DNA of 64,000 nucleotides. Source: Streptomyces geranii. Lineage in GTDB: Bacteria > Actinomycetota > Actinomycetes > Streptomycetales > Streptomycetaceae. The notes under the pieces are model-generated. The model was not told the origin of the DNA. It searched no databases and was given only the letters and a program-made list of their open reading frames with translations. The stretch is from contig NZ_PJME01000045.1 of the NCBI RefSeq assembly GCF_002954775.1, forward strand, positions 16,005-80,004, written 5' to 3'. This document shows, one piece after another, positions 1-7,907 of this stretch. Positions within the stretch are counted from its first letter, which is position 1, and each line of letters starts with the position of its first letter. A program made the position numbers and the translations under genes.

Positions 1-2324
1 GCGAGCCACAGGTTCTCGACCGCGAGCGCGGAGGAGTACGGGGCCATCTGCGGCTGCGTGTGACGGCCGAGCGTGTGCCTGCCGCCCCGGGTCGGGTCGG
101 CGGTGACGACGATGTTCACCGGAGTGTCGAGGATGGCCTCGATCTTCAGTTCCTTGAACTGCTTCGCCCGGCCCTTGGGGAGCGACTTCGCGTACGCCTC
201 GCGCTGCCGCGCCGCCAGTTCGTGCATCGTGGCGCGGGTCTCCGCCGAGCGGATCACGACGAAGTCCCAGGGCTGCGAGTGGCCGACGGAGGGCGCCGTG
301 TGGGCCGCCTCCAGGATGCGCAGCAGGACGTCGTGCGGGATCGGGTCGCTGCGGAAGCCGTTGCGGATGTCGCGGCGTTCGCGCATCACCTTGAGCACGG
401 CCTCGCGCTCGGCGTCGTCGTAGGCGGGAGCGGCCGGGCCCGTGGACTCGCGGGCCTCCTCCACCACGGCCGCGCCCTCCTCAGGCTCGGCCTGGTGCTC
501 CAGTTCCTCCGGCTGCTCCTGGTCGGCGGCCCTGGTGTCCAGGTCCGCCGCCTGCTGCACGAACTCGATCTCCGCCTCCGCCTCTACGGCGTCGAGGTCG
601 AGCGTCGGCGGCTCCGGCTCGGGGGCCGGTACCGGTGCGGGTTCGTTCTCCTGCGGGAGGACGAGCGCGTGCGGGGGTGTCGGGGCCAGGTGCGGGGCGG
701 TGGGGACCGTGCCGTCCACCGCGACGAACTGGCCCACCTGCTCGACCGCCGACGGGGGCTGCTCGGCCGGCTCCTCCGGGAGGGCGAGGGCGGGCAGCGG
801 TTCCGGTGCGGGGGGCGTCGGCTCGGTCGGAGTGGGGAGCTGGTCGCTCGCGACTGCCACCTCCTCGGGGGCGGTCAGGACGGCCACCTCCTCCTCCGGT
901 ACGGCTGCTGCCGCCTGCGCCTCCGCGACCTCGGTCACGAAAGGCTGCGGCTCGACCAAGAGGTGCTCCGCGTGCTCCAGCACAGGCTCCGGCGCCTCCG
1001 CCGGTACGGCCTCCTGCTGGAGTTCCTCCGGTACGGCGACCTCGGCCACCTGGGCCACACCGTCCGCCTGTTGGAACGCCGGGTCCACAGGGTGGACGAC
1101 GGCCTGGGGCTCCTCCACCACGGCGGGCGGGGTCGCGAACTGCTCCACCGGGACGCCCTGGGCCTCGACGGGGACACCGGGGTCCACCGCCTGCGGCTCC
1201 TGCGGCTCGCCCTCGGGAACGAACTGCACCTCGGGCACTAGCTGCGCGTCCGGGACGACCTGCGTGTCCGGCACGCCCGATACCGGCTCCGCCTGCGGTA
1301 CGACGATCAGCTCGGCGTCCTGGGCGTCATGAGCCTCCTGGGCCTCCGGCTGCGGTACGGCGCCCTCCGGCTCCTGCGGGGCCTGGAACACCTCGGGGGC
1401 GGCGGGGGGCGCCGGGAAGACCGCGTCGGGCTCGGGGGCCTCGGCGGCGGGGTGCGGTGTCGCCGGGTCCGGAAGCGGGGGGACCTCGAAGGCGTACGCG
1501 GCCTCGGCGGGCGGCACGGCGGGCTCGTAGGCCTCGGGGCCCTGGTCGGCGTACGCGCCCTCCGGTGTGTGGGCCGGGTGTACGGGCTCGGGCGGCTCGG
1601 GGGCGGTCTCCGGTACTCCGTACGCGGCCTCGGGAGCCGTCTCCTGGGCCGCCGGGGCGGCCTCCGGGGGCTCGGGGGCCGGGACCACCGGTGCCGGGGA
1701 CTCCGCCAGGAGTGGAGCAACCGTTTCCGCAGGGTGCGCCTCCGTGCCGAGCAGGGGGGCGGGCGGGGCCTGTACCGCCGTATGAGCCTGGGTGTCGGCC
1801 TGGGTGCCCCAAGGGGACGCGCCCTGTGGGGCCGTGTCGGCGAGCAGGGGGGGTGCGTCGAGGTATTCCGGGCTGGAGGTCGGTGCGGGCGTGCCGAACT
1901 GGCGTCCGGGTGCGGGCATGCCTGCCGGGCCTCGGTCGGCGAGGGAGCGGACCGGGCTCGCGGAGGCGTCGGGGGTCGGCGGGCCGAGGTGCAGCGGGCG
2001 GCGGGGCGGGATCGGGGCCGTCGCCTGGGCGGTGGCGGTCTGGGTCGCGAGGCGGACGGCGCTCAGGTCGACGGAGCCGCTGTCGCGACCGCCGGTCTCG
2101 TGCGGGCCGGGCTCGTGCACGGCCTCGACAACGGGCGCCGGGGCGGGTGGGGCGACCTCGTTGCCCCACGCGCTCTGGGCGCCCGGGAGCAGCAGCAGGT
2201 CCTCGTCCTCGGCGGTGGTCTCGGAGAGGTAGGTGTACGCACCGTGCGCGGGAACGCCCGGCTGTTCCACCATGCCTGCGCTCTCCGGCAGTCCCTCGGC
2301 CGGGACCTGGCCGGTGTCGGTCAT
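1..2324 (-). CDS. cobT: BluB-containing cobalamin lower-ligand protein (cobT), C-terminus beyond window
   Basis: The 774 residues visible are the N-terminal part; the gene runs off the left edge without a stop. Residues 1 to about 630 are low-complexity and acidic (Pro, Glu, Val, Ala and Gln dominate), probably disordered. From about residue 640 the protein becomes a BluB flavin-dependent fold: RRDIRN at 650-655, then HTAPSVGHSQPWDF, the conserved nitroreductase-like FMN/O2 region of 5,6-dimethylbenzimidazole synthase. BluB cuts FMNH2 to make the lower ligand of vitamin B12. In Streptomyces this domain is usually fused to CobT (nicotinate-nucleotide:DMB phosphoribosyltransferase), which would lie past the edge; that part is inferred. 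ATG start with an upstream GGCGAGGGG. cobL lies upstream on the same strand, which supports a cobalamin role. Confidence 0.85.
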   Translation of the reverse strand, partial: MTDTGQVPAEGLPESAGMVEQPGVPAHGAYTYLSETTAEDEDLLLLPGAQSAWGNEVAPPAPAPVVEAVHEPGPHETGGRDSGSVDLSAVRLATQTATAQATAPIPPRRPLHLGPPTPDASASPVRSLADRGPAGMPAPGRQFGTPAPTSSPEYLDAPPLLADTAPQGASPWGTQADTQAHTAVQAPPAPLLGTEAHPAETVAPLLAESPAPVVPAPEPPEAAPAAQETAPEAAYGVPETAPEPPEPVHPAHTPEGAYADQGPEAYEPAVPPAEAAYAFEVPPLPDPATPHPAAEAPEPDAVFPAPPAAPEVFQAPQEPEGAVPQPEAQEAHDAQDAELIVVPQAEPVSGVPDTQVVPDAQLVPEVQFVPEGEPQEPQAVDPGVPVEAQGVPVEQFATPPAVVEEPQAVVHPVDPAFQQADGVAQVAEVAVPEELQQEAVPAEAPEPVLEHAEHLLVEPQPFVTEVAEAQAAAAVPEEEVAVLTAPEEVAVASDQLPTPTEPTPPAPEPLPALALPEEPAEQPPSAVEQVGQFVAVDGTVPTAPHLAPTPPHALVLPQENEPAPVPAPEPEPPTLDLDAVEAEAEIEFVQQAADLDTRAADQEQPEELEHQAEPEEGAAVVEEARESTGPAAPAYDDAEREAVLKVMRERRDIRNGFRSDPIPHDVLLRILEAAHTAPSVGHSQPWDFVVIRSAETRATMHELAARQREAYAKSLPKGRAKQFKELKIEAILDTPVNIVVTADPTRGGRHTLGRHTQPQMAPYSSALAVENLWL

Positions 2325-2710
2325 GCGAACCCCTCGCCCATCGGTTAGTGCTTCTAAGACCAGCTCACCCGGAACGGCGCACCGACCGCCCCGTAGTGAA
2401 GAACGAGCATGCGTGCCCAGCGGCACGAACGACCCGCCCCAGAAAGGCGACAAAGCCATTAACTGGCATTGTCGTCATCAACAGGCATTCTTGCGGTCGT
2501 TCCGCCGTAACGGCAGCTTGATCCGCCACGGCCCGCTGTGGACTGCGCCACGTTGCGCGCCCTACCGGCTCCGCCGTACCACACTCACCCCAAAACGGGC
2601 GCGCTTTCCGGACATTGGGCTACGAAGTGCCGGTCGGCCGAGTGCGGTGCAACGGTCGGCCAGCCTACCGCGCGCAGTACGACAACAGGATCACGGGACA
2701 ACATTCGGGA
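2325..2710. other. 386-bp intergenic region between cobL and cobT, no gene seen
   Basis: No credible ORF on either strand. Both neighbours are on the minus strand, so this is 3' of cobL and 5' of cobT. I looked for a cobalamin riboswitch (B12-box GCCACTG-type core) and did not find one. Two possible protein-binding palindromes are present: gccaTTAACtggc at 2455-2467 and an imperfect one, ggttag-tgctt-ctaagacc, at 2343-2361, the latter just upstream of the cobT ribosome binding site. Confidence 0.5.
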
Positions 2711-3919
2711 TCAGGGCGCGCGGTCGGGCAGGACTCCGCTGAGCAGGAACGCGACGCTCCGTTCCGTCTCCGTCCAGGCCCTGGTGTCCAGTTCCACGGA
2801 CTGGAGGAGGGCGCACTCGACGACGTAGCCGTGTTCGGTCAGGTCGCGGCCGATGAGTTCGGCGGCGTCGCGGGTCGCCGCGTGCGTGACGATGCGCTCC
2901 GGGCGCCGGTCGGCGACGGCGGAGACCACGGCCGCTCCCCCGCCGCCGACGCGGACGACGTCGGGCTCGGGGAGGTTCTCCAGGATGTGCGGGGCGTTGC
3001 CGCGCACCACCTGGATCTGGTGCCCGAAGGCACGGGCGTTGGCCCCGGTGCGTTCGCAGGCCCGCGGGTCGCGGTCGACGGCGATGACGGCGGCGCCCGC
3101 GCGGGCCGCGTCGGTGGCGAAGGCTCCGCTGCCGCAGCCGATGTCCCACACGAGGTCGCCGACGCGCGGGCCCAGGCGGGCGAGTTGGGCCGAGCGGAGC
3201 GGTTCGAGTTCGCCCTCGCCCATGAGACCGCCGTAGGACTCGGCGGGCAGTGTCCAGCCGCGCGGACCGGCCGCCGGGTCGCGGCCCGCGATCCAGCCGC
3301 CGTCGCCGCTCGCGGCCTGGCCGCCGATGACGATGACGACGTTCGGGTTCCGCCAGGCGCGGTCGGCGGCCTTGTCGGAGGTGAGGACGGTGATCTGTTC
3401 GCGTTCGGTGCCGAGTTCCTCGCAGATGACGAAGGTGCGGTGCACCCCGTCGAGGAGCAGGCCGAGTTCGGCGGGTCCGGCACCGGGTGAGGTGAGGACG
3501 GCGACCTTGGTGTGGGCGCGGCAGACGTTGACCGCGCGGCGCAGGGTGCGGCGGTGGGCGACGACGACCTCGGCGTCGTCCCAGGGCATGCCCGCGCGGG
3601 CGAAGGCGGCGGCCACGGACGACACGGCGGGGACGACCTCGACCTCCAGGCCGAACTCGGGGTCGCGCAGGGTCCGTACGACGCCGAAGAAGCCGGGGTC
3701 GCCGTCGGCGAGGACGACGGCGGAGCCGCGGTGGCCGGTGATGCGGCGGGCGGCGAGGGCGACGCTGCCGAGGCGGATGCGTTCGGCGGCCGGGGGGATC
3801 TCGGGGAGCGCGAGATGGTGGGCCGCGCCGGCGACCAGTGTGGCGGCGCCGAGGGCGGAACGTGCCGTGGCGGTCAGGGGCGAGCCGTCCCAGCCGATCA
3901 CCGTGACCCGGTCGGCCAT
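2711..3919 (-). CDS. cobL: Precorrin-6Y C5,15-methyltransferase (decarboxylating), CbiE-CbiT fusion
   Basis: 402 residues, the usual size of the two-domain CobL. The N-terminal half (about 1-200) is a CbiE-type tetrapyrrole methylase; ADGDPGFFG near residue 70 and the PAVSSV segment near 97 are typical of that fold. The C-terminal half (about 205-400) is CbiT, with the SAM-binding motif WDIGCGSGAF near 257 and an acidic VDRDP strand end. It methylates C5 and C15 of precorrin-6Y and decarboxylates the acetate side chain to give precorrin-8 in cobalamin synthesis. ATG start with CTGGAGA nine bases upstream. Same strand as the BluB/cobT gene but separated by 386 bp, so not tightly coupled. Confidence 0.93.
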   Translation of the reverse strand: MADRVTVIGWDGSPLTATARSALGAATLVAGAAHHLALPEIPPAAERIRLGSVALAARRITGHRGSAVVLADGDPGFFGVVRTLRDPEFGLEVEVVPAVSSVAAAFARAGMPWDDAEVVVAHRRTLRRAVNVCRAHTKVAVLTSPGAGPAELGLLLDGVHRTFVICEELGTEREQITVLTSDKAADRAWRNPNVVIVIGGQAASGDGGWIAGRDPAAGPRGWTLPAESYGGLMGEGELEPLRSAQLARLGPRVGDLVWDIGCGSGAFATDAARAGAAVIAVDRDPRACERTGANARAFGHQIQVVRGNAPHILENLPEPDVVRVGGGGAAVVSAVADRRPERIVTHAATRDAAELIGRDLTEHGYVVECALLQSVELDTRAWTETERSVAFLLSGVLPDRAP

Positions 3920-4030
3920 CGTCGTCAGTCTCCAGAGGGTTGGCGCGCGTCTTCGGGGAACACGGGGCTCCGTGAGGGTACCTGGTACGCCCGGCGTGTC
4001 CGGCGGCGTGCCCCTTTGTTAAGTCTGTTC

Positions 4031-4060
4031 AGTTACCGTCAGTTCCAGTCAGTTCCAGTC
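4031..4060. repeat. 10-bp tandem repeat spanning the stop codon of the GNAT gene
   Basis: Two exact copies of agttccagtc (4041-4060) follow a degenerate copy agttaccgtc (4031-4040). The GNAT stop codon (4049-4051 on the minus strand) lies inside the array, so gain or loss of one 10-bp unit would change the C-terminus. Confidence 0.8.
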
Positions 4061-4687
4061 GGTGTACGACGTGAAACCGCTGTTGTCGGCCAGTTCCTCG
4101 CCCGCTCCTTCGAGGTCCTCGGGCAGCAGGCTCCACACGATGAAGTCGGTGCGTACGTCGGTCCAGGTGCCGTCCTCGGTGCGGACGTGCGCTATGCAGG
4201 CGCCCCGCAGGACGCCCTCGCTGATGCAGCCGATCTTCTGCGCGACCTGCTGGGAGGCGGTGTTGTCGGCGGCCGTGCGCAGCTCGACGCGCTCGAACTT
4301 CTGGTCGCCGAGCACCCATTGGGAGGTGGCGAGCGCGGCCTCGGAGGCGTAGCCCTCGCCGCGTGCCCAGGGGGCGATGATGTACGACAGCTCGGTGGAC
4401 CGGATGTGCCAGTCGGTTCTGGTGAGCTGGACGAGGCCGACCAGGCGTTGCGTGAGGAACTCGGTGACGGCGAAGTCGAGGCCGCGGCCCGAGGTGCGTT
4501 CGGCGGGGGCGTACTCGGTGACCCAGTTGTGGGCCGCGTCCTCGGTGAAGGGCTGCGGGACGTCGGTCCAGGCGGCGACCTGTTCGTCGTTCATCATCTC
4601 GGCCAGGGCGGGGATGTCGTCCTCGTCGAGTGGGCGGAGTACCAGCCGGTCCGTGCTGATGGAGATGTTGGGGAAGGTGCTCGTCAT
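4049..4687 (-). CDS. GNAT family N-acetyltransferase, RimJ/RimL type
   Basis: 212 residues. The N-terminus carries STDRLVLRPLDEDD, the TxRLxLRP opening of RimJ/RimL-like acetyltransferases. The middle holds the acetyl-CoA fold including IIAPWARGEGYASEA (the Q/RxxGxG/A loop is partly altered) and NTASQQVAQKIG, the helix where the Asn of this group contacts substrate. It should move an acetyl group from acetyl-CoA to an amine; the substrate cannot be told. I chose the ATG at 4687, with GGAG just upstream, over a start 15 codons earlier that lacks a ribosome binding site. It stands alone between cobL and metQ. The end of the gene sits in a short tandem repeat. Confidence 0.85.
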   Translation of the reverse strand: MTSTFPNISISTDRLVLRPLDEDDIPALAEMMNDEQVAAWTDVPQPFTEDAAHNWVTEYAPAERTSGRGLDFAVTEFLTQRLVGLVQLTRTDWHIRSTELSYIIAPWARGEGYASEAALATSQWVLGDQKFERVELRTAADNTASQQVAQKIGCISEGVLRGACIAHVRTEDGTWTDVRTDFIVWSLLPEDLEGAGEELADNSGFTSYTDWN

Positions 4688-4867
4688 GCGCCGCTCCGTA
4701 GCCTTCGAACCTTCGAACCTGCAAACCTGCACGGCCTGTTGAACTGCCCAGCATGCAGCATGCGGCCCCGGAACCGCATCACGGGGTCCACTCCGGGTGA
4801 GGGAGCGGACCCCGTACGTGTCGGTAAGTACCGGCAGGGAACGGCCTCAGGGACCGTGGGGGGAGAA

Positions 4868-5695
4868 TCAGAAGGACGCGATGACGGAGCCCTCGTACTT
4901 GTCCTCGATGAACTTCTTCACCTCGGGCGAGGTGAGCAGCTTCGCGAGCTTGGCGACCCGGGGATCGTCCTCGTTGCCCTCCTTGACCGCGAGGAAGTTG
5001 CCGTACGGGTTGTCCTTGGGGGCCTCCGAGACGAGGGCGTCCTTCGCGGGCGAGAGGTCGGCCTCCAGGGCGTAGTTGCCGTTGATCACCGCGGCGTCGA
5101 CGTCGTCCAGGGCGCGCGGGGTCTGGGCCGCCTCCAGCTCCTTGAACTTGAGGTTCTTCGGGTTCTCGGTGATGTCGGCGGGGGTCGCCTCGTTGCCGAC
5201 GCCGTCCTTGAGGGTGATGATCCCGTTGGCGTCGAGGAGCTTGAGGGCGCGGGCCTCGTTGACGCTGTCGTTCGGGACGGCGATCGTGGCGCCGCTCTTC
5301 AGGGCGTCGGCGCTCTTCACCTTGTTCGAGTAGAGGCCGAGCGGCTCCAGGTGGACCGTGACGACGGGCACGATGTGGGTGCCGTTCTTCTTGTTGAAGT
5401 CGTCGAGATACGGCTGGTTCTGGAAGTAGTTGGCGCCCACCGAGCCGTCCTCGGTCGCCGTGTTCGGCGTCACGTAGTCGGTGAACTCCTTGACCTCCAG
5501 GTCGAGGCCCGCCTTCTCCGCCAGGTTGTCCTTCACATAGGTGAGGATCTCGGCGTGCGGGGTGGGGCTCGCGGCGACGATCAGCGGGCCGCTGGTGTCG
5601 GAGGCGGCGTCCTTGTCCGAACCGCAGGCGGTGAGGCCCAGGGTGAGGGCTCCGGCGGCGAGGACGGCGGTGGTGAACTTTGTGGCGTTACGCAC
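4868..5695 (-). CDS. metQ: Methionine ABC transporter substrate-binding lipoprotein
   Basis: 275 residues. GTG start chosen because GGAAAGG lies eight bases upstream and the protein then opens with a lipoprotein signal: basic VRNATK, a hydrophobic stretch, and the lipobox LTAC with the acylated Cys at about residue 24. The mature part is a NlpA/MetQ-type periplasmic-binding fold (PTPHAEIL near the N-terminus, YFQNQPYLDDF, TIAVPNDSVNEARAL). It captures methionine outside the membrane and hands it to MetI/MetN. It is the last gene of metN-metI-metQ; the 101-bp gap after metI could allow separate control. The substrate may include D-methionine or related sulfur compounds. Confidence 0.93.
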   Translation of the reverse strand: MRNATKFTTAVLAAGALTLGLTACGSDKDAASDTSGPLIVAASPTPHAEILTYVKDNLAEKAGLDLEVKEFTDYVTPNTATEDGSVGANYFQNQPYLDDFNKKNGTHIVPVVTVHLEPLGLYSNKVKSADALKSGATIAVPNDSVNEARALKLLDANGIITLKDGVGNEATPADITENPKNLKFKELEAAQTPRALDDVDAAVINGNYALEADLSPAKDALVSEAPKDNPYGNFLAVKEGNEDDPRVAKLAKLLTSPEVKKFIEDKYEGSVIASF

Positions 5696-5796
5696 GAAAA
5701 GTGCCTTTCCATGTGGGTGTGGCTGTCCCCGTGATGGGTGGTACGGGGAAATCCGCGGGTGGGTGTGGGGGTGAAGGGAGGAGTGCGGACTGACCC

Positions 5797-6522
5797 TCAG
5801 GCGGCCTTGCCGAGCTTCGGGCCGGCCTTCAGGAGGCGGAGTCTGGGCGCCGCCCCGGAGCCGCCGCCGCGCCGGTGCAGCCTGCGGGCCGCGTAGTCGC
5901 CGGCGAACTGGATGACCGAGATGACGACCGCGAGAACGGCCACGGTGATCCACATCAGGCCGGTCTCGAAGCGCTGGTAGCCGTAGCGGATGGCGATGTC
6001 GCCGAGGCCGCCCGCGCCGACCGTGCCGGCCATCGCGGAGTAGCCGATGAGGGCGACGACGGTCGTGGTGGCCGACGAGATCAGCGAGGGCAGCGATTCG
6101 GGTACGAGGACCCGGCGCACGACGGTCCAGGTGTTGCCGCCCATGGCCTGCACGGCCTCGACGAGCCCGTGGTCCACTTCGCGGACGGCCGTCTCGACCA
6201 GGCGGGCGAAGAACGGGATGGCGCCGATGGCGAGCGGCACGATGGCGGCCTCACGGCCGATCGTCGTACCGGTGATGGTCCGGGTGAAGCTCATCAGCGC
6301 GACCATCAGGATGATGAACGGCATCGAGCGGGCGATGTTCACGACCTGGCCGATCACCTTGTTGGCCACGACGTTCTGGAGGAGTCCGCCGCGGTCGGTC
6401 AGGACCAGCAGGATGCCGAGCGGCAGCCCGCCGACGACGGCGATCAGCGTGGACCAGCCGACCATGTAGAGGGTGTCCCAACACGCCTGCTCCAGCAGGG
6501 GCTGCATTTCGGACCAGGTCAC
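5797..6522 (-). CDS. metI: Methionine ABC transporter permease
   Basis: 241 residues with five or so hydrophobic segments. The BPD-transport EAA loop is visible as EVDHGLVEAVQAMGGN, where the ATPase docks. The GTG start overlaps the metN stop by four bases (GTGA), so translation is coupled. It forms the membrane channel for methionine uptake with MetN and MetQ. The last 25 residues are basic and cytoplasmic. Confidence 0.94.
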   Translation of the reverse strand: MTWSEMQPLLEQACWDTLYMVGWSTLIAVVGGLPLGILLVLTDRGGLLQNVVANKVIGQVVNIARSMPFIILMVALMSFTRTITGTTIGREAAIVPLAIGAIPFFARLVETAVREVDHGLVEAVQAMGGNTWTVVRRVLVPESLPSLISSATTTVVALIGYSAMAGTVGAGGLGDIAIRYGYQRFETGLMWITVAVLAVVISVIQFAGDYAARRLHRRGGGSGAAPRLRLLKAGPKLGKAA

Positions 6523-7550
6523 TTGGCACCGTCCTTGACCAGTTCGCGCTCACCGACGACATCGATCTGCAGTCCCTGTTCGCGCAGGAAGCCGATCGGT
6601 ACGACGTTCTCCTCGTAGACGCCCGGGAGTTCGATGCGCATCCGGCCGACCTGCCTGCCCGCGACGGTGTCCATCGCGGCGCCCAGGATCGAGATGTCGA
6701 TGTTGTAGGTGCGGGAGAGCTGCGAGATGACGGGCCGGGTGGCCGCGTCGCCCTGGAAGGTGACGTCGATGACCGTGCGGTCGTCCCCGGAGGCGTCGCC
6801 GCCGACCGGGAAGAGCGCGGCGGCCAGTTCGGAGCCGGGGGTCGCGAGCAGCTCGCTGACGGTGCCGGACTCGACGATCCGGCCGTTCTCCATGAGGGCG
6901 GCCGAGTCGCAGATGGACTTGACGACGTCCATCTCGTGCGTGATCAGCAGCACGGTGAGCCCCAGTTGGCGGTTCAGGTCGCGCAGGAGCTGCAGGATCG
7001 AGCGGGTGGTCTCCGGGTCGAGGGCGCTGGTGGCCTCGTCGGAGAGCAGCACCTTGGGGTCGCCCGCGAGGGCGCGCGCGATGCCGACGCGCTGCTTCTG
7101 GCCGCCGGAGAGCTGGGCCGGGTAGGCCTTGGCCTTGTCGGAGAGACCGACGAGGTCGAGCAGCTCAAGTGCCTTGCGGGACCGTTCCTTCCCCGACGTG
7201 CCGAGGATTTCGAGCGGCAGCTCGACGTTGTCCTGGACGGTGCGGGACGACAGCAGGTTGAAGTGCTGGAAGACCATGCCGATCCGGCTGCGCGCCCGGC
7301 GCAGTTCCCGGCCCGCCCGCGGTCCCCGCCCCGCCAGCGCGGTGAGGTCGTGGCCGTCGACGCTCACGGTGCCCGCGGTGGGGCGTTCCAGGAGGTTGAC
7401 GCAGCGGATGAGCGAGGACTTGCCGGCGCCGGACTGGCCGATGACGCCGTACACCTCGCCTTCGCGGACGTGCAGGTCGACGCCGTCTAGGGCGGTGACT
7501 TCACGACCGCGTGAGCGGTAGACCTTCGTGAGGCCGGACGTGGTGATCAC
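6519..7550 (-). CDS. metN: Methionine ABC transporter ATP-binding protein
   Basis: 343 residues from the chosen GTG, the same length as E. coli MetN. Walker A GQSGAGKSS, Q-loop, signature LSGGQKQR and Walker B VLLSDEATSALD are all present. The last 80 residues form the NIL regulatory domain (VIDVTFQGDAATRPVISQL) that binds methionine and shuts the transporter when internal methionine is high. An in-frame GTG at 7565 is an alternative start; the reading frame stays open further up to 7685 but without a good ribosome binding site. First gene of metNIQ. The 190-base leader upstream carries a Cys/Met-rich peptide gene, which suggests attenuation by sulfur amino acid supply. Confidence 0.93.
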   Translation of the reverse strand: MITTSGLTKVYRSRGREVTALDGVDLHVREGEVYGVIGQSGAGKSSLIRCVNLLERPTAGTVSVDGHDLTALAGRGPRAGRELRRARSRIGMVFQHFNLLSSRTVQDNVELPLEILGTSGKERSRKALELLDLVGLSDKAKAYPAQLSGGQKQRVGIARALAGDPKVLLSDEATSALDPETTRSILQLLRDLNRQLGLTVLLITHEMDVVKSICDSAALMENGRIVESGTVSELLATPGSELAAALFPVGGDASGDDRTVIDVTFQGDAATRPVISQLSRTYNIDISILGAAMDTVAGRQVGRMRIELPGVYEENVVPIGFLREQGLQIDVVGERELVKDGAK

Positions 7551-7679
7551 AGGGGTTTCCGTCACTGTCGAGTGCGCGGGCGTGGGTGTGCCCGGGACAC
7601 GGGGAGAGGCTGTGCGCGGCTCGGGGCGTCGCGCACGTGCACTCGCGTGAACTCGGGGAGTCACACGGCTGCGGCGTGC

Positions 7680-7825
7680 GGACATGCCACGGCGGCTCGC
7701 TTCGGGGCGCGAGGCTCAGGGGGTGGTGCTGGGGCCCTCTAGAAGGCGCACATTCGACACATACAACGAGCACCGGGCGTCAGGGTCGCCTCGGTCGCAA
7801 GGGTGCGGCTGCTCGTAGTGGTCAT
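7680..7825 (-). promoter_or_regulatory. Putative sulfur-amino-acid attenuator leader of metNIQ
   Basis: The region holds the short leader ORF (7739-7825) and, just after its stop codon, a GC-rich stretch with a small hairpin (CTCGC...GCGAG, 7696-7713). Upstream of the ORF a possible -10 (TTTACT) lies six bases before the ATG, so the transcript is probably leaderless. I infer that ribosome stalling at the Cys/Met codons changes RNA folding or Rho access before metN. I see no SAM-riboswitch core. Confidence 0.5.
7739..7825 (-). CDS. Leader peptide, 28 residues, ending CMCRMCAF
   Basis: A 28-codon ORF with an ATG start and TAG stop, about 190 bases upstream of metN on the same strand. Its last residues are GARCMCRMCAF: three Cys and two Met within six codons, just before the stop. 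That is the layout of an amino-acid-responsive leader peptide, and the downstream operon imports methionine. No Shine-Dalgarno is visible and a -10-like TTTACT lies six bases before the ATG, so it is probably translated from a leaderless mRNA, as known for actinobacterial cysteine-sensing leaders. The peptide itself probably has no function beyond regulation. Chance cannot be excluded for so short an ORF, but the Cys/Met cluster is striking. Confidence 0.7.
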   Translation of the reverse strand: MTTTSSRTLATEATLTPGARCMCRMCAF

Positions 7826-7866
7826 GCGATCAGTAAAGCAGACGTATGGTCACGGCCAAGAACGCC

Positions 7867-7903
7867 CGTCCACGCCTGTCCGGAATGTGGACAGGCGTGG
7901 ACG
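7867..7903 (-). terminator. Perfect 15-bp inverted repeat after the HAD gene
   Basis: Arms cgtccacgcctgtcc (7867-7881) and ggacaggcgtggacg (7889-7903) pair perfectly around a 7-base loop. It begins five bases past the stop of the HAD-like gene and just upstream of the metNIQ leader promoter, so it likely separates the two transcripts. There is no strong U-tract, which is normal in Streptomyces. Confidence 0.8.
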
Positions 7904-7907
7904 TGTA

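Noticed and set aside
635..2521. Plus-strand 628-codon ORF opposite cobT
   Set aside because: Arg/Pro/Gly-rich shadow of the low-complexity extension.
2325..2710. Cobalamin riboswitch upstream of cobT
   Set aside because: No B12-box core found on the minus strand.
7551..7738. SAM riboswitch upstream of metN
   Set aside because: No SAM-I/II/IV core pattern recognised; leader peptide explains the region better.
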